Of a stretch of 64,000 nucleotides of DNA, positions 37,661 to 48,259 are shown one piece after another. Position 1 is the stretch's first letter; each line of letters starts with the position of its first letter. A program made the position numbers and the translations under genes. A model generated the notes under the pieces. That model ran no database searches. It was not told the DNA's origin and was given only the letters and a program-made list of their open reading frames with translations. Source of the DNA: Arsenophonus sp046530735 (GTDB taxonomy: Bacteria; Pseudomonadota; Gammaproteobacteria; Enterobacterales; Enterobacteriaceae); NCBI GenBank assembly GCA_046530735.1, contig JBHEQV010000002.1:199117-263116 (forward strand), written 5' to 3'.

Positions 37661-40600
37661 ATGAAAAGAATGTTAATTAACGCAACTCAAGAAGAAGAGT
37701 TGCGTGTTGCTCTTGTTGATGGGCAACGTCTTTATGACCTAGATATTGAAAATCTCGGACACGAACAAAAAAAAGCAAATATTTACAAAGGCAAAATTAC
37801 CCGTATAGAACCTAGTTTGGAGGCAGCATTCGTTGACTATGGATCAGAAAGACACGGTTTTCTTCCAATTAAAGAAATTGCACGTGAATACTTCCCTAGC
37901 TATTATCAACCACACGGTCGCCCAAACATAAAAGATGTTTTAAAAGAAGACCAGGAAGTTATTATCCAAATTGACAAAGAAGAACGAGGAAATAAAGGTG
38001 CAGCACTAACAACTTTTATAAGTTTAGCTGGCACCTATCTTGTTTTAATGCCTAATAACCCTCGCGCAGGTGGAATATCGCGACGTATTGAGAGAGAAGA
38101 TCGCATAGAACTAAAAGAAGCATTATCCTTATTAGAAATACCTGATGGTATGGGATTAATTGTCCGGACTGCTGGTGTAGGTAAATCTGCAGAAACGCTA
38201 AAACATGATTTGCAATATCGTCTTAAGCATTGGCAAGCAATAAAAAAAGCAGCGGAAAATCGAGCAGCACCTTTTCTTATTCATCAAGAAAGTAACGTAA
38301 TTGTGAGGGCATTTCGTGATTACTTGCGTCCTGACATTGGTGAAATTCTAATTGATAATGCGAAAATTGTCAAAATGGCTCGTCTTCATATTGAAGCGAT
38401 TGGTCGTGAAGATTTTACAAGTAAAATTAAATACTACACTGGAGATGTTCCACTATTTAGCCATTATCAAATTGAGTCACAAATTGAGTCTGCTTTTCAA
38501 CGTGAGGTTCGTTTACCATCAGGTGGTGCACTAGTTATCGATACAACTGAAGCATTAACTGCTATCGATATTAATTCATCACGTTCAACCCGTGGGGGTG
38601 ATATTGAAGAAACTGCATTAAATACCAATTTGGAAGCTGCTGATGAAATTGCCCGTCAATTACGGTTACGGGATTTAGGTGGATTAATTGTTATTGATTT
38701 TATTGATATGACACCTGTTCGCCATCAGCGTGAAGTTGAAAATCGCCTGCGTGAAGCCGTATGCCAAGACAGAGCACGTATTCAAATCGCTCGGATATCT
38801 CGATTTGGTCTACTTGAAATGTCACGACAACGTTTAAGTCCATCACTTGGTGAATCTAGTCATCACGTTTGTCCTCGTTGTAGCGGTACAGGAACAATCC
38901 GTGATAATGAATCACTTTCACTTTCTATTTTACGTTTGATAGAAGAAGAAGCGTTAAAAGAAAATACCCATGAAGTACATGCAATTGTACCGGTACCAAT
39001 TGCTTCTTATTTATTGAATGAAAAACGGCAATCAGTAAACGAAATTGAACGTCGGCAATATAATATACGTGTTATTATTGTTCCTAACGATCAGATGCAA
39101 TCACCACATTATAATGTAATCCGTATTCGTAAAGGTGAAGAAGTTTCAGCATTAAGTTACTATCTTGCGCAATACCATGAAGCTGAAATCAATAATCTAA
39201 CAGATGATGTTGTTAGTGATAAAAAGTTACCTGAACAACCGGCTATTTTTGCTTTTGCTCTTCAATCTCAAGCATATACAAAAAATGCTATAGTTGGTAA
39301 GAACAAATCAAGTAAACAGAATAAAACAACCAATAAGCAAGATTTGCCAAGTCTGTTTAATAGAATTAGTTTTTTCTTAAAAAGATTATTTATTAAATCA
39401 CAAAAACTAATTAGAATAATTGAGAAAAAAATTAAAAATAATAATGATAAAAAAGGTGATAATAATCATAGGCAAACTCAACGTCATGAACAGAATATAA
39501 ATATTGATAATCATCAATATTGTGAGTATATCGATGAGTCTAAATCGTACAATAGCCGTAATCAGAAAAGTCATTTTAATGATATTCAAGGGAATGTTGT
39601 ACGTGAAATTCAAGAGCAACCCCGCGAACAGCGGGCTGAAAGTAGCTGTCGTCAGGAAGAAAAAAAACAGATGCAACTTGAAACTAAAACTCAACCACTA
39701 GAAAAGAAAGAGGATGAAACGGAAAGAACAGTTATTGTTTCTTCTTGTCGTCAACAGCCTCAACTGATTCAATCTGTGCGGGTCGCAAATAGCGTAACTG
39801 AACAGAAAAAACTCTTTATTGATGATAGAAAATATCAAGATATTAAGCTTCCTGTTATCAGTGGTGGAGAGGTAGTGCCTACTTTGTTAATTGCAAAAGC
39901 TATTCTGCCAACTGAATTAACAGCGAAGCAGAAAAATATGGATCTACCGCTTATTACAGAACAGGCTGAAGCTCAAAAAGAATTCAGAAATTGTGCTAAC
40001 GAACAACAAGAAACGATCATTCCACGAAGATCAAGACGATCTCCCCGCCACCTACGCGTTAGCGCGCAACGACGACGACGTTATCGTGATGAACATAAAA
40101 ATAAATCATTGGCACCATTAAAAATACCAGTTTCTTCGCCTAAATTACCTTCAGATAAAGTCTGGATCAAGTACCCTGTCAATTTTAATAAATTAAACGA
40201 AATATCATCAGATAGTAAAAATAAGATGATAATTAATAAAAAAATAGTATCTTCTGCAACTCCAATTGATTGTGATAACGTCATTGGTAAAATTAAACTA
40301 GAAGAAAAAATAGTACCAATTAGTAAAACGGTTCAATTAACAATGTCAGAAAACTTACAACTTTTTTCTGAGGTATTGCTTATTCCTGTAAATATTCAAG
40401 ATATAGAACAGAATGAAAAACTTTGTCAATCACATCTTGAAGCAAAAGTTATTGCTGAAAACAGCACTAATGTTGTTGTAAAAACGCAAGTAGAAAATGG
40501 ATCACAAAATCAGCTACAAAATGCTCAATTAGTTAATGATGAACTTTTCATAGTTAATGAGATTAAGAAAGTTAAATATTCAGTCCATGAAATCAGTCAA

Positions 40601-40903
40601 GAAAAAATAACAAACCTACCAGATAAAAATTATAGCTATGCTAAGTCAAATATAGCTTCTATGAGCGCTGTTATTCCAAAAAAAATAAGTAATAAAAAAG
40701 AAAAAATTGCTGCCATAAAATTAGGCAAAAAATCAGGGTATTCCCATTCCCCGACTACGAAAGCACCGGCGCCAGAAATTACTGAAAATCATATGGAAAT
40801 TAAAGCTTACGTGCGACCTGCAATAACTTTTTATGGTAAAAATGGTGCCGGTGGTCATATTGCAACAAGCATAGCTACATCTGATATATTTAAACCCAAA
40901 TAA
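37661..40903 (+). CDS. rne: RNase E, full length with degradosome scaffold
   Basis: Essential endoribonuclease that starts mRNA decay and processes rRNA and tRNA. It is 1080 residues (E. coli 1061). The catalytic half has MKRMLINATQEEELRVALV, the S1 domain, AIDINSSRSTRG and VIDFIDM with the Mg-binding Asp residues, and the zinc-link CPRCSGTG at 404-411. The C-terminal half is diverged but keeps a membrane-binding helix (SLFNRISFFLKRLF, about 563), the Arg-rich RNA site (RRSRRSPRHLRVSAQRRRRY, about 787), an enolase-site match (SDKVWIKYPV, about 830) and a PNPase-site match (GKNGAGGHIATS, near 1060). Enolase and PNPase binding are inferred from these matches. Confidence 0.96.
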   Translation: MKRMLINATQEEELRVALVDGQRLYDLDIENLGHEQKKANIYKGKITRIEPSLEAAFVDYGSERHGFLPIKEIAREYFPSYYQPHGRPNIKDVLKEDQEVIIQIDKEERGNKGAALTTFISLAGTYLVLMPNNPRAGGISRRIEREDRIELKEALSLLEIPDGMGLIVRTAGVGKSAETLKHDLQYRLKHWQAIKKAAENRAAPFLIHQESNVIVRAFRDYLRPDIGEILIDNAKIVKMARLHIEAIGREDFTSKIKYYTGDVPLFSHYQIESQIESAFQREVRLPSGGALVIDTTEALTAIDINSSRSTRGGDIEETALNTNLEAADEIARQLRLRDLGGLIVIDFIDMTPVRHQREVENRLREAVCQDRARIQIARISRFGLLEMSRQRLSPSLGESSHHVCPRCSGTGTIRDNESLSLSILRLIEEEALKENTHEVHAIVPVPIASYLLNEKRQSVNEIERRQYNIRVIIVPNDQMQSPHYNVIRIRKGEEVSALSYYLAQYHEAEINNLTDDVVSDKKLPEQPAIFAFALQSQAYTKNAIVGKNKSSKQNKTTNKQDLPSLFNRISFFLKRLFIKSQKLIRIIEKKIKNNNDKKGDNNHRQTQRHEQNINIDNHQYCEYIDESKSYNSRNQKSHFNDIQGNVVREIQEQPREQRAESSCRQEEKKQMQLETKTQPLEKKEDETERTVIVSSCRQQPQLIQSVRVANSVTEQKKLFIDDRKYQDIKLPVISGGEVVPTLLIAKAILPTELTAKQKNMDLPLITEQAEAQKEFRNCANEQQETIIPRRSRRSPRHLRVSAQRRRRYRDEHKNKSLAPLKIPVSSPKLPSDKVWIKYPVNFNKLNEISSDSKNKMIINKKIVSSATPIDCDNVIGKIKLEEKIVPISKTVQLTMSENLQLFSEVLLIPVNIQDIEQNEKLCQSHLEAKVIAENSTNVVVKTQVENGSQNQLQNAQLVNDELFIVNEIKKVKYSVHEISQEKITNLPDKNYSYAKSNIASMSAVIPKKISNKKEKIAAIKLGKKSGYSHSPTTKAPAPEITENHMEIKAYVRPAITFYGKNGAGGHIATSIATSDIFKPK

Positions 40904-40911
40904 TAATAAAT

Positions 40912-40937
40912 AAAATGCCATAATTTGGTATTTTTAT
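40912..40937 (+). terminator. Intrinsic terminator after rne
   Basis: An 8-bp stem (AAATGCCA and TGGTATTT, one wobble pair) with a short loop runs into a T-rich tail, starting 9 bases after the rne stop. Confidence 0.7.
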
Positions 40938-41234
40938 TCTGAATTTTAATTCACTACTTATTGCCGTTTTAATAGAAAAATCTTTTTGTAAAAAATGTAT
41001 TTTTTGATTAAATTAGAATAAATATATCTCAATGGATTGTTTTAGTACAGATAAAGATGTGATGGTTATCATCTTGTGTAATATGGTTTTTAGCAAGATT
41101 ATCAAAGTCATCGATTTAATTCATAATATAAAACATGATTAACACAAATAGGCGAGCAAATTATTGAAGGAAATGTTTCCTAACATAACGGTATAAAAAT
41201 ATATTAGCTGATATTCCTAGAGTTATCAGTAAAA

Positions 41235-42550
41235 ATTTGGTGTATGATATTCAGGTTCTGCTCCATTCTGATCCTTCATGAATCAGTTCTCTATCCTTAA
41301 ATTAGATGGTTGTTTACTAGAAGCAGAGTAAAAGGAGGTAAAATCTCCTTAGGTAGTAGCGGTTTCAGTTTTTTAAACAGACGGAAGCAACTTAAATAGC
41401 ATAAAAGGGTTGTTTTTGAACTACAGCATTTCGTGCGTCAGCTTAATAGCCTTACACTGTTGTTAATATCTGACTCAATCGGATTCGTCGTTCTTATTGA
41501 TGCCAAGTGCTTAACGAGAAATCATAAAATGCCAGTTGTTTCTTATTGATTATTCTCTAGCTTTTTCATCACTGCAGAATACTTTTCTGAAAACTTTTGC
41601 AACAAAAACATCAAGGGCTTTATTAGTGGCATAACAACTCTCTGCTAACCAGAGCTCTATCCAGGAACTTTAACTCTTAACTTTCGATTGCATGGACTTA
41701 TGAAGTGAAGGCAGCATATTAGCTATTTTTTATACCAAACATCGTTCTGGTATGTTCAGGAATATCTTTGTCATTGTATTTTAAAAGCCAAGGATATCGT
41801 TTTCCGTAGCAACCGTAGATATAGTTAAGTCACGCGCTCACCAGCCATCATGCAGTGAGTCCGATAATAAGAAACAAGCAAAGGTGATCAATTTGCCTAA
41901 TAAAATAACAATATGCCTTCACCCAAGAAATAAACGTTAGGCATATCTCTAAATCAAGCAAGTGCCACATTGCCTATGCTCTTCAAGCTATTACTGTTTC
42001 AATCTGTTAATGATAGTGATAGTGCAGAGAGACTATGTGCTTTTCACCGATAAGCGTCTTTATGGATTTCATGAAAATTACTGGTAAATAATCTCTCGCA
42101 TATACAGGATGCATGGTAAAAACTCTTTGCTGTTTTTGTACACTTTAGATAAGGTTCTAGTAACGAGCTTTAGAAGTATATTCTGTTACTACTGCCATCC
42201 CACTGATCTTAAGTACTTTAATCTCAACATCGCCAAATATTAGTTTGTATAGTTCGGTGTAGTAGATAACTGTTACGATCGATAGTAAGGCGGTGTTTAG
42301 TATATTATTGCAACATGGTTTTCGAGATCAACTTCAACAGCGGTCCTATCAGCTACCCGATACTATTACAGATGTATTCATGCAATGGGAATGACAGGTA
42401 ATATCTGGTTTCGCGAATAGATGTAGGATAAATTTCATGACATATCATCTCTCTGTTGTTTACATCATTCATAAAATTAATAAGCAGAATATACCAGAAT
42501 CTTCCAAAACTCCATTACACCAGAAATGAGGATAAGCATAACTCTTAAGA
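41235..42550 (-). mobile_element. Decayed IS256-type insertion sequence (copy 7)
   Basis: Minus-strand copy about 1.3 kb long with both ends recognisable by comparison with the other copies. The block encoding the transposase C-terminus is near 41500-41600. All frames are broken. Confidence 0.78.
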
Positions 42551-42559
42551 GGATATCTG

Positions 42560-44520
42560 AGTAGATTTCATTGTATATGGTTGTTGATTTATGAAATATC
42601 TCTCATCGAGAGAATATGATTTAAAATCACAAGAATTGAAATATAGATGTGTTGTAAATCTCTTTGCAAGCAGCAAAGTAATAAATGTTTCTAACATAGC
42701 CAATTTTACTTATATTTATTTATGCTTGGGCTGATAATGAAATAAGCCATCCTTTTCTCTTTATTAATTTGTGTTGTTAATAACCAAAATTAAGTTAATA
42801 AAATAATGATAATAAGTAAATTTTAAAATCATCACCAAATATAGCATTCTAGATTCACCATTTAATGGTGATATTCAATTCAATTATCCATAATAACTTA
42901 TTATTACAGATAATTTAAAATGCAGAATTTATTTCTGGTTGGATTCCTCTTTAAGTCATTAAAAATAAATTAATACAAAGAGTAAAAATATTTATTGTTA
43001 GATTAGAATAGCTTAAGAAGCTTAACAAGATGTTGTGCTACCTAAAAATTAGAAAAGTATATTGGATAGTAAGCATAAATTCTCATTTCAGTTTTACTAT
43101 TATAAAATATTTTGCCAGCATCCTTCGGTTAATCAAATTGCACAACTTGCCGGAATTTGGATTGACTAAAACTCAGAATTATCTAAGAGTCTTAAATTTT
43201 TTATTATTCAATATCAATGTTTATCTTCCCTCATCTAAAGCCAGTTATAGTTATAGATATTAAGCTCGAATAACCAATAGCTTATTGTTATAAATAAAGC
43301 TGAATTTGTTGTATTTATGGGATATTTAGTATATTTAATAGTTGCATTCTTGATTATAACAATATTCAATTTGATTATAAAGTTACTTGTCATATTTTAC
43401 CATAGTTTTTAAAGCTTTATTGTTATAGTTGTCAGCAAGGTAATTCACGTTGGAATTTACCGAATGTACTTACGCGATTGCTATGCCGATATGTCCTGAT
43501 GCTATTAACTGACTTAACAATTACAAAAAACTACTAGAATTAAATTAGAACATTTGACAATTAAAACGCTATTGATCATTCAAATACTCATGATATATTT
43601 TATCCGACGTTTTTGCTTCAATTGAAATGGTAAAATTAATTAAGCAAGCACAGCTAAATATGTTCGAGTATTTCTTTCAATTTAAGAAAGAAAAATAAAA
43701 TTCGCTTATTGATTAATATTATTACTATAACTCTGTTAGTTCATGTTTTCAGAATGTTTTGTGCAATATAAGCTAACAATACTTTAATTTCACTACTTAC
43801 CTTGTATCCAGAAAATTGTATACAATTATTACTTGTGATTTTGCAGCAGGTATTATATCTCAGTTTAATATTAGATAGTAATATACTAAAGAAATATTTA
43901 TATACACCTAAAGCCAAGTTAGTAAGTGAATTAGTATCCTATTAAACTGATGAATTTTAATAAATGCTAAATTCTGGGTGCCGTAATTCATTAGATTGCA
44001 AACAAGTAGTGTAACAACGTACAGCACTTAATTTCGATATATAACTAAATAATTTAGCTATATTGTAACGACATAGTGAAATGTGTAATAAAGTTATTTA
44101 TCTCTTTACGAATAAAAATCTTTTATTAAAGCAAGTGATGTAAATACTAAGTTTTATTGCAGTTTTTTTGCTTATAATGATTATTAATCATGGTCATTAT
44201 TCGTTAAACTTTATCATAAAATATACTTACATTATATCTTAAATTTAACGATCTGCACATGAAGCAACTATTTCTTTATTATTGTGTAAGAGGGAATTAT
44301 CCAACCAGACTAACAGAACAAGAATAGCTTGTTGATTAGAACATCAGCACGATAGATGAGCCAGTAAGAAAATAATCGAATAGTTTTTAAACTATTGAGT
44401 AATTTTTTCTAAAAAATCAAGAAGATAAAAAGAAGCGGCAGAAATAGATTACCTAATATAGCTAAAGATAAAAATGATTAGCTTTTGATCTGGAAAAACT
44501 GTCAATAGTATTAAAATTTA
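42560..44520. other. Gene desert between dead IS and puuP, nothing firmly recognised
   Basis: About 2 kb of AT-rich DNA with no credible intact gene. A 77-codon open stretch (43030-43263) has no recognisable family. Near 43100-43220 one plus-strand frame reads HPSVNQIAQLAGI, faintly like an AraC-type helix-turn-helix, but no second motif supports it. In E. coli flgL follows rne; no flagellar trace was found. Confidence 0.5.
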
Positions 44521-44524
44521 ATCA

Positions 44525-45904
44525 CTAAGCATCATTCATTTTTGGTAATGGTCGGCGAAAACGGCTGGTTATAATTGCCATATAAAAAATCCCAATTGCC
44601 GCCCATATGATTCCTAATAGCATGGAAGTTTTCTCTAAATTGATCCAAAGCACTGATACAGTTAAAGCCCCAATAATAGGTAAAATTAAGTAATTAAACT
44701 TGTCTTGCCAAGTATGGCAATGACGCTCTCTAAAATAAAATTGTGAAATAACCGAAATATTAACAAAGGTAAAGGCAATTAATGCACCAAAATTAATCAA
44801 CGCTGTGGCAATTTCCATGTCAAACCAAATCGCTGTTAATGCTAACATGCCAACTAAAATGACGTTAAAAGCAGGGGTTCGCCATGTTGGATGAACATAA
44901 CCAAAAAAACGCTCAGGAAAAACACCATCTCTTCCCATAACATACATGAGACGAGAAACTCCTGCATGGGCAGCCATACCTGATGCTAATACAGTTGCAC
45001 AAGAAAAAACTAAAATAATAGACTGAAAAATGGCACCAGCAACATGTAACATAATTTCAGGTTGCGATTCGTCAGGTTTTTTAAAATATGAAATATCAGG
45101 AAAATATAGCTGTAAAAAATAAGAAACACCAATAAAAATCAGACCACCAATTAAAGCCGTTAAAAAAATTGCTTTTGATATCACTATTCCTGCATTTGGT
45201 GTTTCTTCTGATAATGAACTGATACCATCAAAGCCAAGAAATGAAAAACATAAAATCGTTGCTCCGGTGATTATTGGAATTAAATGCGCTTGTTCTGAAG
45301 TAAAAGGTTGCCATGACCAAATTTGCCCAGAACCTTCACCTTTAGATAATCCATGGATCAAAACAGCTAAAAAAACTAGCATTACAGCAATTTGAATAAC
45401 GACAATAATAGTATTCAAGTTAGCGACAAAATTGATACCGCGTAGATTAAAAATAGTCATTAATAAAACTAATACAACAACAAAAATCCATGTCGCAACA
45501 CCCGGGAAAATAGCTTCTAGATAAATTTTTGCTAACAGTATATTAATCATCGGCATAAATAAGTAATCAAGCAAAGATGACCATCCCACCATGAAACCAA
45601 TATATGGGCTCATAGATTTTTGTGCATAGGTATAAGCTGATCCTGCAGAAGGGAATCGTTTTACCAATTTACCATAACTCAATGCAGTAAAAAGAATAGC
45701 AATCAAAGCAATTATATAAGAAGAGGGAACATGTCCATTAGTTTTTAATGACACTAAACCAAATGTGTCAAAAACCGTCATTGGCTGCAAATAAGCCAGT
45801 CCCATCATAATAACCTGGATTAAAGTTAATGTTTCAACCAGTTGAACACGATTATTTATTTCGATAGGTTCTTTACTGAGAACTAATGTAGTATTATGTG
45901 ACAT
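44525..45904 (-). CDS. puuP: PuuP, putrescine importer (APC superfamily)
   Basis: Inner-membrane putrescine importer, 459 residues (E. coli 461), with about 12 transmembrane helices. It matches PuuP throughout: VIMMGLAYLQPMTVFDTFG, the YGKLVKRFPSAGSAYTYAQK loop, GWSSLLDYLFMPMINILLAK, IPIITGATILCFSFLGFD and the YVMGRDGVFPERFFGYVHP signature. AGGGG precedes the ATG. It is the only intact gene in about 18 kb. No puu catabolic gene is nearby, so the polyamine is more likely used than degraded. A possible leader ORF lies upstream. Confidence 0.93.
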   Translation of the reverse strand: MSHNTTLVLSKEPIEINNRVQLVETLTLIQVIMMGLAYLQPMTVFDTFGLVSLKTNGHVPSSYIIALIAILFTALSYGKLVKRFPSAGSAYTYAQKSMSPYIGFMVGWSSLLDYLFMPMINILLAKIYLEAIFPGVATWIFVVVLVLLMTIFNLRGINFVANLNTIIVVIQIAVMLVFLAVLIHGLSKGEGSGQIWSWQPFTSEQAHLIPIITGATILCFSFLGFDGISSLSEETPNAGIVISKAIFLTALIGGLIFIGVSYFLQLYFPDISYFKKPDESQPEIMLHVAGAIFQSIILVFSCATVLASGMAAHAGVSRLMYVMGRDGVFPERFFGYVHPTWRTPAFNVILVGMLALTAIWFDMEIATALINFGALIAFTFVNISVISQFYFRERHCHTWQDKFNYLILPIIGALTVSVLWINLEKTSMLLGIIWAAIGIFYMAIITSRFRRPLPKMNDA

Positions 45905-45953
45905 AGATAAAAACCCCTATAACTTTCAATTTTGCCTTAATGTTCTGACTAAA

Positions 45954-46109
45954 CTAATAGTTATAAAGAAGACTTCGCTCACGCGAATAAGCTGAGAAAA
46001 AATAGAAATAAGAAAATAAGGCTTCTTCGAAGCAGAACGGTCTATAGTTATCATTAATACAGAAACGATGACCGATTAGGATAGATGTAAAAATAGATAA
46101 TTGCGCCAT
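45954..46109 (-). CDS. Possible 51-codon leader ORF upstream of puuP
   Basis: An ATG preceded by GAGG at good spacing opens a 51-codon frame that stops 49 bases before puuP, on the same strand. The peptide is rich in aromatic residues and Arg near its end (FSYFYFFSAYSRERSLL). A hairpin with a GNRA-type loop (TTCGC GTGA GCGAA, 45974-45987) overlaps codons for SRER. Such a layout is known for polyamine-regulated leaders such as speFL in E. coli, but I see no sequence homology to that peptide. It could be a true regulatory leader or a chance frame. Confidence 0.4.
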   Translation of the reverse strand: MAQLSIFTSILIGHRFCINDNYRPFCFEEALFSYFYFFSAYSRERSLLYNY

Positions 46110-46156
46110 AATAACATTCCTCACTTACAGTAGCCTGCTCCAGTTAGCTTAACTAC

Positions 46157-46182
46157 ATCTTTTTTCTAAAAGATAGTGTCAA
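46157..46182 (-). promoter_or_regulatory. -35-like element and hairpin upstream of the puuP leader ORF
   Basis: A perfect TTGACA is present on the minus strand at 46177-46182, about 68 bases before the leader ATG. No good -10 follows at 16-18 bases. A 7-bp hairpin (ATCTTTT / AAAAGAT) lies at 46157-46174. The promoter call is therefore tentative. Confidence 0.3.
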
Positions 46183-46241
46183 CTCCGGCTAGATTTTCAT
46201 GTTTCATATAAAATTAAAGAAATCAGCTTATAAATAAAAAA

Positions 46242-46272
46242 ATAACTGATGCAATTAATGACCATCAGTTAT
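46242..46272 (-). terminator. Intrinsic terminator, minus-strand direction
   Basis: A perfect 10-bp stem (ATAACTGATG / CATCAGTTAT) with an 11-base loop is followed on the minus strand by TTTTTTTA. It would terminate minus-strand transcripts arriving from 46273-46600, isolating puuP from whatever lay upstream. The last codons of a decayed minus-strand frame (ending ITDGH then stop) run into it. Confidence 0.7.
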
Positions 46273-46600
46273 TTCTAATTGCGCATTTTGCGCTTCATCT
46301 TCTGATATAGCAATATTTTTTTAATTTTTTAATAAAGGAAATTATCTAATACCGATTACTATGAATATAGCTAACTTTTTTCCTGAAAATAATTTGAAAA
46401 GTTATAATCTAATTATAAATTATAGCAACGGCTGCCTATGATAAGGGTTTCTATCATTATAGCTACTAAATATCTATTTTAAATATTAAAAAATTCCTTT
46501 GAATAAAAAAAGTTTTCAGCGTCTAATTCATTTTCAGATCAAGTAAAGATATAGAAGGTAATTGATTTTATATTAATAAGTGAGGAATATTGATTTCTTT
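46273..46600 (-). pseudogene. Unrecognised decayed gene remnant ending at a terminator
   Basis: On the minus strand a frame reads IAISEDEAQNAQLEITDGH and stops within the terminator at 46242-46272. Upstream the frame is broken but shows a hydrophobic stretch, suggesting a membrane protein C-terminus. A faint likeness to the ribosome recycling factor segment KEISEDDDRRSQ was noted and not accepted. The gene is unidentified. Confidence 0.35.
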
Positions 46601-46614
46601 TAGAGTTATTGACA

Positions 46615-47930
46615 AATCTAGTGTATCTAGTCTTGGTGCATTCTACTCTTATGCTTCATGAATCTGTTCTTCATCCTTAAAATTTAATGTTGTTTACACT
46701 AGTGTCACTAGGTTAACTAGTCACGTGGATTCGGCCAAGATTTTCTTGGCAGACAGGAACAGATTCAATACCATTGAAAGGGTTGTTTCCAAAGCACAGT
46801 GTTCGCGTATCGATTTTATAGTCTTACTGTCACAAAACCCCGACTCAATCAGATTCGTCATTCTTATTGACGTCCAGTGTACTGATAGAAAGGTATAAAA
46901 TACCAATATTCTTCTCGCTCTTTCTCTAGCTTCTTCATCGCTGCAGAATATTTCTGAAACCTTTGCCAATAAAATACAAAGAGTTTTATTAGTGACATCG
47001 CGGCTCTCTGCAAGCAAGCCTATTAACTATTTTAAGTAGATGATGGCATTAAGTACTGTGTGTTCAGGAATATCTTTATCATTATATTCAAAAACTAATG
47101 ACATAGTTCCCGTAGAAAGCCTGAGAATACGATTAAGTCACGCACTTTCAGAGTATTGAGAAGTTATACCCAGTTTACTTCTGGCTCTTGATAAGAATTT
47201 TTTTTAACCCTAACCAACTTCTTACGTTAATACAGCACCTCCAATACTAATTAGTAGTCAAAGACGATCATCTTGCCTGACAAAATGGTTATCCAATCTA
47301 CAAGAAATAAACATAGCGCATATATTGCTTAAATCATCCAGCTACCATTGTCTATGTTTTCAAACCATTCCTGCTTTAGTCTGTTGATGTGATTTCTAGC
47401 AGGAGTGAGGACCCAGATGTGATTTTTCATCAAGAAAACCCACAGAGCTTCGTGAAAATAACCAGTGAATGTATTTTACTAGGTATGCGGCCCATAGTAG
47501 CAAGTTTTTGCCATTTTACACGCTTTAGATAAGACAGTAAGTTGTTAAGGTATATTTCCGTTACCGTTGAAATTTCTAACCTTATGTACCTTAATCTTAA
47601 GATCATCAACACTAGTCTATATTAAATTAACTGTGGAAAATAATCGTTACGGATGACGGTATGACACCGTCCATCAACAATGCGGCATTCGGTATATTCT
47701 TGCAAGATAGATTTGAGTTCCGTCTAAAGAGCGGTCCATCAACTCCCCGGCCACTATTACGAATGCGTTCATGCAAGGAAATAACAGGTAATATTTGATT
47801 TTACGGATACCTAGTAGACTAAACTTTTCATGACATATCATTTCTCTGTTGTTGAAATCATCCACGAAATCAATCAACAGGGATATGCCAGCATCTCAGA
47901 AACATCATATACTAGAAATAAGTATAGTTC
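46615..47930 (-). mobile_element. Decayed IS256-type insertion sequence (copy 8)
   Basis: Minus-strand copy about 1.3 kb long and the best preserved. Open stretches 46721-47017 and 47674-47877 carry the transposase C-terminus (ILVFYTFLSVHWTSIRMTN followed by LIESGFCDSKTI, then ALETTLSMVLNLFLSAKK) and N-terminal part. It still has stops and lost codons between them. It abuts the lpoA fossil. Confidence 0.82.
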
Positions 47931-47939
47931 GATGATAGG

Positions 47940-48250
47940 CACCTTAATAGTAATTCCAAACTATACGAATTTTCAAATGCCAATAATACGACAAGATAGG
48001 GATTGATGTGGTGTATATTGTTGCTTCAAGTGAAGAATTATCATTTATTAAACCGATGATAAATAATTGTCACTAATAGCTGTGTATATCCAACGTTTTA
48101 TGTTAGTTCTCGTAGCTATAAATTGGTTTAAGTACTAGTTTTTATCTAAAAATGGAAGATTTATAATTCAGTGAAATTTTTACTATCCGGTGCTAATTTA
48201 GCTCTAAATTATTGGAATTAATGCTTGATTATTAGCAAATTAGAGAAGTA
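47940..48250 (+). pseudogene. lpoA: lpoA fossil, C-terminal fragment (activator of PBP1A)
   Basis: The plus strand reads IDVVYIVASSEELSFIKPMI, aligning with the LpoA segment in which the family has a VYLVA-type strand followed by LIKPMI. It continues in other frames with PTFYVSSRSYK, FYLKMEDL, FSEIF and LLSGANLALNYW, matching ALYASSRSxQ, LEMEGLQFSDIP and the AGANL region. Stops and frame changes are frequent. The 5' part is missing, with an IS256-type copy at the broken edge. LpoB survives elsewhere in this window. Confidence 0.72.
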
Positions 48251-48259
48251 ATTTACTTA

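Noticed and set aside
45954..46109. Naming the puuP leader ORF as speFL
   Set aside because: Both peptides are rich in aromatic residues and Arg near the end, but no convincing sequence alignment exists and the downstream gene differs.
46280..46340. Likeness of ISEDEAQNAQ to the ribosome recycling factor
   Set aside because: The match is one short motif with no supporting sequence upstream, and frr is essential, so a fossil there would require a duplication.
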